From Methanobacteriota archaeon (lineage in GTDB: Archaea; Thermoplasmatota; Thermoplasmata; UBA10834), in assembly GCA_020347565.1 (NCBI GenBank), contig CP070732.1, positions 1,007,175 to 1,071,174 on the forward strand: a stretch of 64,000 nucleotides of DNA, in the 5' to 3' direction. Shown here one piece after another: positions 16,420 to 25,342 of the stretch. A program made the translations under genes and the position numbers. A model generated the notes under the pieces. That model was not told the DNA's origin. It did not search any database and saw only the letters and a program-made list of their open reading frames with translations. Within the stretch, counting starts at the first letter, position 1, and each line of letters opens with the position of its first letter.

Positions 16420-18066
16420 ATGCCGGGGTACGATGCGGGTTTGAAGAAGGCAGTGCGCAACAACCCGCACCTAATGGAATACGTTCAGGACTTCGTGGGG
16501 GAGCACAGAACCTACCCCGAATTCCGATCCGAGCTCGAAAGGGAGCTGGGCGACGAAGACATCGTCAACGTCATCTACCCGCTTGGTGACCCTCTCTTCG
16601 TGCACATATTCTCCACCAAGAGCATCCCGATAAGCTATACCTCGGTTCAGCCACCGCTGAAAGGGAGGGTCCAGGAGAAGTTCAACAAGATAATCCAGCA
16701 AGTCTATAACAAGGCCGTCTACAAAGCACCGCACAAGTCGGCGAAAGAGTTCGAAGAGAGCCTGGTCAAGCTCATCGAGGAGTCTACCACGGCCGCAGAG
16801 GAGGGCGAGGAGGACGGAAAGAACCTGTTCGGAGACCTATTCGCAGAGCCGAGGATTCGCGTGACCGCAAGGGAGCTGGACCTTGTGAAATATCACGCCG
16901 TGCAAAACATCATACTAAGCGGTCCGCTCCAACCCCTGCTCCGAGATCCGTACATCGAGGATATCCATTGCATCGGCCACGACAACGTTTCCATAGTCCA
17001 CAAGATCTTCCAGTCGATGCCGACGAACATCCGCTTCGATTCCATGGAAGAGCTGGACAACTACGTCAGGGCCCTCAGCGAGAGGATAGGCAGGCCCGCT
17101 TCCATGGCCCGTCCCATCGTCGATGGCACACTGGAGGACGGTTCGAGGATAAGCCTTGTCTACGCGGACGACGTGAGCGTCCGGGGCCCTAGCTTCTCGA
17201 TACGCAAGTTCTCCGAGGAGCCAATAAGCATAACGCAGCTGATCAAATGGAATTCCATAAGCTCCCAAGAATCAGCCTACATATGGCTCTGCCTCGAGGA
17301 GGGTATGAGCATATTCTTCTGCGGTGAGACCGCGTCGGGGAAGACGACGACGATGGGCGCCGTACTGCCATTCATCAAGTACGACAGCAAGGTGTACACA
17401 GCCGAGGACACAATTGAGATGCAGGTGCCACACAGCGTTTGGCAACGGCTCGCCACGAGGGATTTCGGACCCCAGGAGAGCCGCGTCGACACCTTCGCAC
17501 TGCTCAAGGCAGCTCTGAGGTCGCGCCCGAACTACATCATTGTGGGCGAGATCAGAGGCATCGAAGGGAGCGTAGCCTTCCAGGCGATGCAGACCGGACA
17601 TCCCGTACTCTCGACGTTCCACGCTGCATCCACGAGAAAGCTCATACAGAGGTTCACCAGCGATCCGATAAACGTGCCTATCACCTTCATCGACAACCTC
17701 AACGTGGCCTTCTTTCAGGCAGGAATCTACAGAGAGGGAAAGTTCCTGAGGCGGTCGATGTTCATAGACGAGATAGTCGGCTTCAACGAAGCCCTCGGCG
17801 GCATAATGACCAGGACCATATTCATATGGAACGCGGCGGACGATACGCACGTTTTCAAAGGTATGAACAACTCCTACATCCTCGAGGAGAAGATTGCCGT
17901 GAAGCGCGGCTACGGAGACAAGAGGAGAATTTACGAGGACCTCGCCCTCCGCACGAAGATCCTCGAAGAGATGGTCTCACGGAAGATATTCAGATATGAC
18001 GACGTCCAGAACGTCATAACCGAGTTCCAGAAAAAGGGGGTGACGGGCCTGCCCTTCCCGGTATAG
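16420..18066 (+). CDS. ArlI paralogue, second archaellum ATPase
   Basis: A 548-residue ATPase alignable end to end with the ArlI gene just upstream, with the same motif order: LRDPYIEDIHCIGHDNVSIVH, GETASGKTT near residue 300, VYTAEDTIEMQ, YIIVGEIRGIEG and STFHAAS. All key residues are kept, so it should be active. Most archaellum loci have one ArlI. It might form mixed hexamers, replace copy 1 under some conditions, or power a related pilus. The N-terminal 160 residues differ most, including an acidic insert (EEGEEDGKN) near residue 128. It has its own promoter and lies 9 bases before arlJ, so it could equally be the arlJ partner and copy 1 the extra one. Confidence 0.92.
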   Translation: MPGYDAGLKKAVRNNPHLMEYVQDFVGEHRTYPEFRSELERELGDEDIVNVIYPLGDPLFVHIFSTKSIPISYTSVQPPLKGRVQEKFNKIIQQVYNKAVYKAPHKSAKEFEESLVKLIEESTTAAEEGEEDGKNLFGDLFAEPRIRVTARELDLVKYHAVQNIILSGPLQPLLRDPYIEDIHCIGHDNVSIVHKIFQSMPTNIRFDSMEELDNYVRALSERIGRPASMARPIVDGTLEDGSRISLVYADDVSVRGPSFSIRKFSEEPISITQLIKWNSISSQESAYIWLCLEEGMSIFFCGETASGKTTTMGAVLPFIKYDSKVYTAEDTIEMQVPHSVWQRLATRDFGPQESRVDTFALLKAALRSRPNYIIVGEIRGIEGSVAFQAMQTGHPVLSTFHAASTRKLIQRFTSDPINVPITFIDNLNVAFFQAGIYREGKFLRRSMFIDEIVGFNEALGGIMTRTIFIWNAADDTHVFKGMNNSYILEEKIAVKRGYGDKRRIYEDLALRTKILEEMVSRKIFRYDDVQNVITEFQKKGVTGLPFPV

Positions 18067-18074
18067 GCCGGATC

Positions 18075-19736
18075 ATGGCGACCAGCAACATCAAACGTCT
18101 GTACCGGTCTGTGGACATGCCCATAGCCACATACTTCACTAGATACGCTCTCCCTCTGGTCGCGGCCGGAATCGGCTTAGCCGCCATACTCGTCTTTCTC
18201 TTCCCCGGCCTCGTTGCGAACAGCATCTTCAGATACGTGTTCTTGGCAATTCCCTTCCTGTTCTCCCTCATAGCCATATTCTTTCCCCTGCTGCAAGGGG
18301 AGAGGAAGAAGATGCAGATTGAGAGGAATCTGCACCTCTTTCTGATAAGGATGAGCGTGCTCGCGACCTCGAAGTTGCCCCGCAAGAAGATGCTGGAGAT
18401 ACTCTCGAAGGTCAAGGAATACGAGGCTCTGAGCATCGAGGTCGAGAAGATATACAAGCTGATGGAGTACTGGAACATGGGCCTCGCAGATGCCGCGAGG
18501 ACCGTCGCACGAAGAACGCCGTCACCTGCTCTCGCGGACTTCCTGGACAGATTGGCTCACTCATCCGACGCTGGTGAGGATATCGAAGAGTTCCTGACCA
18601 AGGAGAGGGATGTTGCGGTGAACGTCTATCTGAACAAGTACGAGACGGCGCTCAAAGACCTCGACCTGCTAAACGAGATATTCGTCGCCGTGCTCATATC
18701 ACTGATGTTCATGCTCGTATTCATAGCGCTTCTGCCTGTCTTCATCGACGTGCCGATAACGCTCATTCTCCCTGGCGTCGCCCTTCTGTTCATTATCATC
18801 GAGGCGATGGTGTTGTACTTGGTCAAGTCGCTGCTGCCCTCGGACCCGATATGGCACAACAGGGAGGAGAGGACCGAGGTGGACCAGACCCTGAATTCGG
18901 TCCTCCCCGCGACGTACGCTGCCTGCGTCGCCCTGGCGATATTCGCCTTCTTAGCGAGAATGCCTCTCACAGCCGTCGTCGCGCTGGTCGTCACGCCGCT
19001 GCTGTACCCGGGTTTCCTGATAAGGAGAGAGGAGAGGAGGGTGCGCGCGAGGGACGAAAACTACGATTCATTCATGCGCGCCGTCGGAAGCTACGCCGCC
19101 TCGGCCGGGTCCGCCGTCACCGAAGGCGTCGGGAGGCTCAGCAAACACGACTTCGGGGAGCTCACCAAAGGGATAGAGGTGCTGTTCAAACGGCTCCTGA
19201 CGCGGATAGACCAGATCAGGGCGTGGAACCTGTTCGCGGCGGAGACGGGCAGCAACCTCATTTCGAAGTTCACCGAGATGTACGTCGTCGGCCTGTCTGT
19301 CGGCGGAAAGGTCGACAAGGTTATAGACATCATCAGCGTGAACTTCGTCAAGCTGATGGGTGTCAGGAGGAAGAGGTACCAAGCAGCCGACAACATGCTC
19401 GGAACCCTCTATGGCATGTCCATCGGAATAACTTTCACGCTCTTCTCAGCGCTGAGCCTGATGCGCATGCTGAATCAAATGAACGAGCAGTTCACTCTAG
19501 CAGAGATGTCGATCCGCGTGCCCATAGCCCTCCAGTCGTTCGACCTGCACCTAGCAGAGGCGGTGTTCCTCTTGATAGTATTCGCCCACGCGCTGATATC
19601 AGCGAATCTGGTGTCGTTCGCGGGCGGCAGCCACAAACATAGCTTCTACATCAACTTCGCCGCCATAATCTGGATAAGCACTGTGACCGCGCTGATCACG
19701 CAGCTGATGCTCGAGAAGGTGCTCCGGCTCTCGTGA
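18075..19736 (+). CDS. arlJ: ArlJ, archaellum membrane platform protein
   Basis: A 553-residue polytopic membrane protein of the T2SF/TadC class. Hydrophobic segments cluster near residues 27-85, 210-260, 275-315 and 440-550. Between them are cytosolic domains, with NLFAAETGSNLISKFTEMYVVGLSVGGKVD and AARTVARRTPSPALADFLDRLAHS characteristic of ArlJ. It is the membrane anchor that binds the ArlI hexamer and guides archaellin insertion. The length is normal. It is the last gene of the archaellum locus; the prepilin peptidase ArlK and chemotaxis genes are not in this window. Confidence 0.95.
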   Translation: MATSNIKRLYRSVDMPIATYFTRYALPLVAAGIGLAAILVFLFPGLVANSIFRYVFLAIPFLFSLIAIFFPLLQGERKKMQIERNLHLFLIRMSVLATSKLPRKKMLEILSKVKEYEALSIEVEKIYKLMEYWNMGLADAARTVARRTPSPALADFLDRLAHSSDAGEDIEEFLTKERDVAVNVYLNKYETALKDLDLLNEIFVAVLISLMFMLVFIALLPVFIDVPITLILPGVALLFIIIEAMVLYLVKSLLPSDPIWHNREERTEVDQTLNSVLPATYAACVALAIFAFLARMPLTAVVALVVTPLLYPGFLIRREERRVRARDENYDSFMRAVGSYAASAGSAVTEGVGRLSKHDFGELTKGIEVLFKRLLTRIDQIRAWNLFAAETGSNLISKFTEMYVVGLSVGGKVDKVIDIISVNFVKLMGVRRKRYQAADNMLGTLYGMSIGITFTLFSALSLMRMLNQMNEQFTLAEMSIRVPIALQSFDLHLAEAVFLLIVFAHALISANLVSFAGGSHKHSFYINFAAIIWISTVTALITQLMLEKVLRLS

Positions 19737-20068
19737 CGAAGAAGAGAGGGGTGGCGCCCGCAGTCCCTCTGGCTCCAACCCTCCAGACAAGTAGTTGGCC
19801 ACCGAATCTGCCTTTCCATTGCGTCCTCGCATCAGAGAACATCGAATGGAGGGTCGGCCGTAACTCGTGCGGGCGCTTGGATTTCGGATTGATGGCCGGC
19901 AGAGATAAGCCTTTGTCCGGAAATCTCCGCGCTGAGAATCGCGAGAGATTCTCTTAGCGCCCGGAACGCCTCCGCCTGGCCTCATTTCACTGCGCTTCCA
20001 AACGATGATAGTCATGGCCGAGAATTGAGAGCCAAGCCTTATGAGCCAGCCAAGCGTGATTCTTGAAC
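19737..20068 (+). promoter_or_regulatory. Gap after the archaellum locus, with a hairpin and a promoter
   Basis: No gene is supported in these 332 bases; short open frames there lack ribosome sites. A strong hairpin lies at 19929-19960 (GCGCT + GAGAATC, loop GCGAGA, GATTCTC + TT + AGCGC). It carries the GAGAATC/GATTCTC word also seen near the archaellin promoters. A TATA-like CCTTATGA near 20037 would place a start near 20063, making the next gene close to leaderless. Confidence 0.5.
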
Positions 20069-23000
20069 ATGGCCACCGTGAGTCGAAAGACGCTCACGAG
20101 CTGTATTGCAGGTGCTCTGCTGGTCCCGGTAACGTTCGTTTTCCTCTTGCAGGGCTTGAGCACATCGCCGGTTCACGCGTTACCAGTCGACGACTTCGGC
20201 GATAGCATACGCGTGACCTTCGACCCGTTCGAATCCACGAACATATCATCAACCGTCGACGTCAACGGCGATATGCACGTGGTGTGGGAGGACTTCCGCT
20301 CCGGCAACGGCGACGTATACTATGTGAAACTCGATGCTGAGGGCAACAAGCTGACCAACGATGCCAAGATATCGAACGATTCCGCCATGTCGCGGCACCC
20401 CTCGGTCGCCGTCGATCCTGCGGGGCACATCTACATCGTCTGGGAAAGCATCGAGAACAGCTCTGCCGAGCTGCAGTTCGCGAAGCTCTGGTACTATGCA
20501 GGTAACATCACGTTCCAGGAGAATGGGCTCCAGGTCTCGGACGCCGACCCGGCCAACTCGACGGAGCCCGAGATAGCCGTCTGCGCTGACGGCAACCTCG
20601 TCCTCGTCTGGACGGATGCGAGACAGGACGCTGGCGAAGGGAATCTTGAGATATACTACAAACGCCTCAGCCCAATAGGTTTCCCGCTGACTCCGGACAC
20701 CAGAATCACAAGAGACGTCGGGGTGTCGGAACGACCGAACCTGGATATCGACGGAGCGGGGATGATACACGTCGCATGGTATGATTTCAGGGATTCCGAC
20801 GATGGCCTTGTGGTGAACCACGGCGTGTTCTACAGGAAGATATCGCCTGACGGCACGGCGCTGACGAACGAGACGAGGATAACCTTCGCATCTCCAGAAT
20901 CCCGCCCGGACATAGCAGTCGACACCGACGGGAACGTGCACGTCGTCTTCGACGATGACAGGTACGCCAGCTTCGATGTGTTCTACACTCTGCTCGACAA
21001 CGACGGGATCACGCTTGTTGACGACAGAAACATATCACCAAAGGATGACAACGAGTCACGATTCCCAAGGGTCGCACTTAGCGACTCGAGGGTTGTGGAC
21101 GTCGTCTGGCAGGACGCGGCCGGGGAGACATGGTCCATCCATTACTCTGCCATCACCTACGATGGGGCGCTCGAAGTCTACGACCAGGCGATCACCGACG
21201 AGGGCTTAGGCAACGCGACCCGGCCAGTGGTGATGTGTGCCCGCGACAACAACACCTTCGTGCTGTACTCCGGTGAAGTGCCGAACAAGGAGGTGTTCTT
21301 CTCAAGGACTCACAGACCCGATCTGTCGGTCCTCGGCGGGGAGGTAGTCCCGACTACCAGCCAGCCGCTCGTCGGTTCGACGGTCTGGGTCAACTCCACG
21401 GTGAGGAACCTCGCAGGCGGAACCGCCACGGGGTTCGGCGTCGCCCTGCTGGTCGGCGGGGCCGTGCAAGAGGAGATCGTCGTAGAATCGCTGCCAGCGG
21501 GGTCGGCTGTTGTGCTCGGATTCCAGTTCGTGGCCGGGGCCTCCGACACGAGCATTGGGATAGCCGTGGACATCGGCCAGAGTGTCAGAGAGACGGACGA
21601 ATCGAACAACGATGTGACCATTCCGCTGATCGTCAGGATACCTGGGGTTCTGGCATATCCAGATACGTCGAGACGGCTCGTCGATCCCGGCGAGACGGCT
21701 TCGTTCAACATAACCGTGAACAACACGGGCAACTATGCTGCAGACTATGAGATAGCGAACTCCACCCTCCGAGAGGGGTGGAGCATATCGTACGAGCCTG
21801 CGGGTCGAACCGTTACGGTACCTGCGGCGGGCTCGTCTGTCTTCAAGATCAATGTCAGCGTCCCGTACGACATCTACCCCGGAACGAGGCTGTTTAACGT
21901 GACGGTCGCGTGCACTGACAGAACGACAGTGAACGCCACAATCACATTGATGGTCGATGTGCAGCAGGTGGGGAACGTGTCTGTCGTCACACCGTGTGGA
22001 GGGGAGACCCTCGAACCGACCGTCCCATGGACTTGCGTCTTCACCGTGACGAACACCGCCAACGCCAATGAAAGCTTCCTGGTCGAGGCTCTCGACGACC
22101 TCGGATGGATATCGACGCTTTCCCATACGGATGTGGACTTGGTCCCGGAGGAATCGCAGAACATCACCGTGGTGGTCACGCCGCCCAGGTACGAATCCCT
22201 GGGCGCAATAAACGTACTCACCCTGCGGCTCACGTCGAAGAGCCTGACGGACAACTTCGGGGAGGGCAATGTTGTGCTCGTCGCGGGCCATCACAGAGAG
22301 GTCGACATCAGCCTTGCCCAGCAGGCGTTTCTCAACTATTCTGTACCGGAGGACAGGCAGATCATCTACTCCCTGCTGGTGCAGAATCTCGGCAACTGCG
22401 ATGATACTGTGAGAGTGTGGCTGGAAGGGCTCAGCTCGTTCTGGGCTGTGCTCGAGACATCGTATGTCTTTCTCGAGCCGGGCGAAGGCGAGACCGTGTC
22501 GCTAACCATGACCCCCGGGCTGTCCGTGCTGGCAGGGATATACGAGTTCGACGTGAGCGCGGCTTCCGAGGCGGACCCTTCGGCGAACGAGACCATCCAT
22601 ATGGGGGTGAATGTCCAACCGTTCTACAGGATCGAGACCTATCTGGACGCTGAGGAGCTCGTTCCGACGGGCGGAGCCACCGTATCCACGAACCTGACTA
22701 TCGAGAACTGGGGGAACACCATCGACACCGTCAACGTCTACGGGTTCACAGAGTCCCTGAACAACACGGTTCTCGTCATCGAGGGGACGGAGTATCCCAT
22801 CTCGACTGAAGTGCCGCCCCCGTTCGTCCTTGAGCCCGGCAACCGCGCCGTGATCACCGTCACCATACTGCTCTCCGATGCGGCTTCTGCCGGCTCCTAT
22901 GAGATCATGATAGAGGCCGGCTCCTTGAGCGACCCCTCTGTGACCAGCACGGAGGTCATCACGCTCGTCATCCCGCAGAAGAAGCCCTGGTTCAACCTGT

Positions 23001-23191
23001 ACACCATCATTCTCATCGCCGCCCTGGTCGCGGCGGCCGTGATTGGTGTCCTGCTCTTCAGACGGAAGAAGGCCGTGGAGGAGCAGAGGCGCATCACGGA
23101 GGAGAGGCGGCGCATGCAGCAGCGTGGGAAGCCCGGGGTCCGTCGAAGGCCCCGGCCCGAGGCCAAAAGGACAGGACCAGGAGGGAGCTAG
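20069..23191 (+). CDS. Large surface protein: beta-propeller, CARDB and NEW3-like domains
   Basis: About 1040 residues. It has a signal peptide (to about residue 36, ending PVHA|LPVD), then seven repeats of the type VDVNGDMHVVWEDFR, VDPAGHIYIVWESIE, VDTDGNVHVVFDDDR (about 40-415), which should form a seven-bladed propeller. A CARDB domain follows (about 420-520, ending ETDESNNDVTIPL), then several NEW3-type beta domains (525-945, NTGNYAADYEI, NLGNCDDTVRVW, NWGNTIDTVNVY), a transmembrane helix (IILIAALVAAAVIGVLLF) and a basic cytosolic tail. It is probably anchored outside the cell, with many N-glycan sites. ATG 20069 is preferred to TTG 20063. The function is unknown; binding of polymers or neighbours is plausible. 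Confidence 0.88.
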   Translation: MATVSRKTLTSCIAGALLVPVTFVFLLQGLSTSPVHALPVDDFGDSIRVTFDPFESTNISSTVDVNGDMHVVWEDFRSGNGDVYYVKLDAEGNKLTNDAKISNDSAMSRHPSVAVDPAGHIYIVWESIENSSAELQFAKLWYYAGNITFQENGLQVSDADPANSTEPEIAVCADGNLVLVWTDARQDAGEGNLEIYYKRLSPIGFPLTPDTRITRDVGVSERPNLDIDGAGMIHVAWYDFRDSDDGLVVNHGVFYRKISPDGTALTNETRITFASPESRPDIAVDTDGNVHVVFDDDRYASFDVFYTLLDNDGITLVDDRNISPKDDNESRFPRVALSDSRVVDVVWQDAAGETWSIHYSAITYDGALEVYDQAITDEGLGNATRPVVMCARDNNTFVLYSGEVPNKEVFFSRTHRPDLSVLGGEVVPTTSQPLVGSTVWVNSTVRNLAGGTATGFGVALLVGGAVQEEIVVESLPAGSAVVLGFQFVAGASDTSIGIAVDIGQSVRETDESNNDVTIPLIVRIPGVLAYPDTSRRLVDPGETASFNITVNNTGNYAADYEIANSTLREGWSISYEPAGRTVTVPAAGSSVFKINVSVPYDIYPGTRLFNVTVACTDRTTVNATITLMVDVQQVGNVSVVTPCGGETLEPTVPWTCVFTVTNTANANESFLVEALDDLGWISTLSHTDVDLVPEESQNITVVVTPPRYESLGAINVLTLRLTSKSLTDNFGEGNVVLVAGHHREVDISLAQQAFLNYSVPEDRQIIYSLLVQNLGNCDDTVRVWLEGLSSFWAVLETSYVFLEPGEGETVSLTMTPGLSVLAGIYEFDVSAASEADPSANETIHMGVNVQPFYRIETYLDAEELVPTGGATVSTNLTIENWGNTIDTVNVYGFTESLNNTVLVIEGTEYPISTEVPPPFVLEPGNRAVITVTILLSDAASAGSYEIMIEAGSLSDPSVTSTEVITLVIPQKKPWFNLYTIILIAALVAAAVIGVLLFRRKKAVEEQRRITEERRRMQQRGKPGVRRRPRPEAKRTGPGGS

Positions 23192-23275
23192 CCAGACCCT
23201 CGAACCGATGCCTCGGGGCGGCCGCAAAGTTATAAGTACAGCAACTGGTTATCCGGAATCAGGTGATTTAATTTG

Positions 23276-23488
23276 ATGAAACCCCTGGCTGTTCTGAACA
23301 AGGCGATCAACCACCAGGTTATCGTTGAGCTGAAGGGCAAGAGGGGATACCGAGGCATTCTCGACGGATACGACCCGCACATGAACCTCGTCCTGAAGAA
23401 CGCAGAGGAGATACAGGAGAACGAGGTAAGGCGGAAGCTCGACGCGATAATCGTCAGAGGAGACAACGTGATCTATATCTCTCCGTGA
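23276..23488 (+). CDS. Sm-like archaeal protein (LSm, RNA-binding ring)
   Basis: A 70-residue protein with both Sm motifs: [31 protein letters not shown] (Sm1) and [13 protein letters not shown] (Sm2). It forms a heptameric ring that binds U-rich RNA. The position just before L37e is a well-known archaeal arrangement. ATG 23276 has AGGTGA about 9 bases upstream; a TATA-like TTATAAG near 23231 is the promoter of the pair. Confidence 0.96.
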   Translation: MKPLAVLNKAINHQVIVELKGKRGYRGILDGYDPHMNLVLKNAEEIQENEVRRKLDAIIVRGDNVIYISP

Positions 23489-23499
23489 GGAGGAGCAGG

Positions 23500-23667
23500 A
23501 TGACAAAGGGCACTCCGTCGATGGGAAAGCGTGGAAGCAAGAAGACACACATTGTGTGCCGTCGGTGTGGAAAGAGGTCGTACCACGTGAGGCACAAGGT
23601 ATGCGCTTCGTGTGGCTTCGGAGCGACCGCAAAGCGAAGGAATTACAACTGGGCAAAGGCGCATTGA
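23500..23667 (+). CDS. rpl37e: 50S ribosomal protein L37e
   Basis: A 55-residue basic protein with the zinc ribbon [19 protein letters not shown] and the family start [17 protein letters not shown]. It is a structural protein of the large subunit. ATG 23500 has a very strong GAGGAGGAG site. It lies 11 bases after the LSm gene and shares its transcript. Confidence 0.98.
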   Translation: MTKGTPSMGKRGSKKTHIVCRRCGKRSYHVRHKVCASCGFGATAKRRNYNWAKAH

Positions 23668-23695
23668 TATCTGCGCCGGTTAGGGGGGTTGAGGT

Positions 23696-25105
23696 CTGGA
23701 GCCCGAGCACCCGCAGGATGAGTGCGGTGTTTTCGCTATAGCCTCCATTTCCAATGCCACAATGGAGATATTCTATGCGCTGAGAGTCCTGCAGCACAGA
23801 GGGCAGGAGTCGGCGGGAATAGCCGTCTACAGCAACGGCATAAAGTCGATGAGGGGCATGGGACTGGCCCACCAGGCGCTCAGGCCTGATGAGATAAGAG
23901 ATCTCAAGGGAGAGATGGGCATCGGCCACGTGCGGTACTCCACCGTCGGCTCGTCAAGCATGGACAATGCCCAGCCGGTCGTCATGTCCACCAACTACGG
24001 TGACATCGCGCTCGCCCACAACGGAGAGATCGTCAACGCGGATCAACTGAGGAACGAGTTGAAGAAGAAGGGCTGGGCCTTCGCCACGACGGGCGACTCG
24101 GAGATCATCATACGACTGCTGGCCAATGACATAGCCAGCACAGGGGACCCTGCGAGGGCCGTCAGAAACGTCATGTCCTTGATGAGCGGGTCGTACTCGA
24201 TCACGCTCATGGTGGACAACCGCGTCTTTGCGCTGAGGGACCCCTACGGCATCCGCCCACTGTGCATAGGGAGGACGAAGGAGGGCTACGCGGCGGCCTC
24301 CGAAAGCGTCGTCTTCGATACGCTCGGAGGTGAGTTCATCCGTGACGTCGAGCCTGGAGAGCTGGTGGAGCTGCTTCCGGGCGAGGCGAGGTCCGTGAAG
24401 ACTGGGCTCGCCAAGGGCAGGGCGCACTGCATGTTCGAGTGGGTCTACATCGCGAGGGCGGATTCGTGCCTCGACGGTAGGCTTGTGTACGATGTCAGGA
24501 GACGGATAGGCCAAAGATTGGCAGTCGAGCAGCCCGTGGACGCTGATGTCGTCGTGCCCGTGCCCGATTCGGGGAGGTCCCATGCGATGGGGTACGCGGA
24601 GAAGTCGGGAATACCGTACTCGGAGGGACTCATGAAGAACAGGTACGTGGAACGCACCTTCATCATGCCTGAGCAGACGGACAGGAGCACGGGCGTCATG
24701 CTCAAGCTGAACCCGCTGAAGAGCATCATCAAGGGCAGACGCATCGTTCTCGTCGACGACTCCATAGTGAGGGGGACGACGATGAGGAAGATCGTCCAGC
24801 TCGTCCGGAACGCTGGCGCGAGAGAGGTGCACGTGAGGATAGGCTCACCCCCGATACGCGCGCCATGTTACTTCGGGATAGACATGAAGACAAGGGACCA
24901 GTTTGCTGCCACAGGGAGGACCGTGGAGGAAATAGGCAAGATGCTCACGGCGGACAGCCTCGGGTACGTCTCGGTGGAGGGGTTGGTCGAGGCGATAGGC
25001 CTTGGCAGCTCGGACCTATGCCTTGGATGCCTGACAGGGGAATACCCGGTTGCTGTCGAGGGTGAGAAGACGCGGTTCCAGAAGAAACTGGACTCGTTCG
25101 CCTGA
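23696..25105 (+). CDS. purF: Amidophosphoribosyltransferase, probable CTG start
   Basis: This enzyme makes 5-phosphoribosylamine from PRPP and glutamine, the first step of purine synthesis. The N-terminal glutaminase half contains the catalytic region ECGVFAIASISNATMEIFYALRVLQHRGQESAG, and the C-terminal half has the PRPP motif RIVLVDDSIVRGTT. The first ATG in frame (23762) lies after the catalytic Cys (codon 23723-23725), so it cannot be the start. In frame, after a stop at 23690-23692, the only near-cognate codon is CTG 23696, with GGGGGG about 6 bases upstream. It gives a 9-residue propeptide before Cys, as in the processed Bacillus-type enzyme. A sequencing slip near 23718 (ATG in another frame) is the alternative. 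Confidence 0.9.
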   Translation: MEPEHPQDECGVFAIASISNATMEIFYALRVLQHRGQESAGIAVYSNGIKSMRGMGLAHQALRPDEIRDLKGEMGIGHVRYSTVGSSSMDNAQPVVMSTNYGDIALAHNGEIVNADQLRNELKKKGWAFATTGDSEIIIRLLANDIASTGDPARAVRNVMSLMSGSYSITLMVDNRVFALRDPYGIRPLCIGRTKEGYAAASESVVFDTLGGEFIRDVEPGELVELLPGEARSVKTGLAKGRAHCMFEWVYIARADSCLDGRLVYDVRRRIGQRLAVEQPVDADVVVPVPDSGRSHAMGYAEKSGIPYSEGLMKNRYVERTFIMPEQTDRSTGVMLKLNPLKSIIKGRRIVLVDDSIVRGTTMRKIVQLVRNAGAREVHVRIGSPPIRAPCYFGIDMKTRDQFAATGRTVEEIGKMLTADSLGYVSVEGLVEAIGLGSSDLCLGCLTGEYPVAVEGEKTRFQKKLDSFA

Positions 25106-25164
25106 GCCACACGCAGCCCGGACAAGCTTTTAACTACGGCCATGACATACAACGCCGCTCGGAT

Positions 25165-25236
25165 GGGCCGGTAGATCAGCGGAAGATCGCCCGCTTGGCA
25201 TGCGGGAGGTCGCGAGTTCAAATCTCGCCCGGTCCA
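25165..25236 (+). tRNA. tRNA-Ala (GGC)
   Basis: The acceptor GGGCCGG pairs with CCGGTCC including the G3-U70 pair that marks tRNA-Ala. The anticodon stem is CCCGC/GCGGG with loop TTGGCAT, anticodon GGC; the T arm is GCGAG-TTCAAAT-CTCGC. The discriminator is A; CCA is not encoded. There is no intron. A TATA-like CTTTTAACTA near 25127-25136 precedes it. Confidence 0.96.
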
Positions 25237-25342
25237 CACCTCTGCGTTCTCGAACGACGCCTATGCAGACACTCCCCGCTTCAAACGGGCGTTGAGCAAG
25301 GCATGCCTGTCCCACACCACCGAGGAAAAGGTTATCTCCCAA

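Noticed and set aside
19733..19957. A 74-codon frame after arlJ
   Set aside because: No ribosome site, no recognisable fold, and it overlaps the hairpin and promoter region.
23718..23742. ATG 23718 as the purF start
   Set aside because: It is out of frame with the catalytic Cys and meets a TAG after seven codons, so it works only if the sequence has a one-base error.
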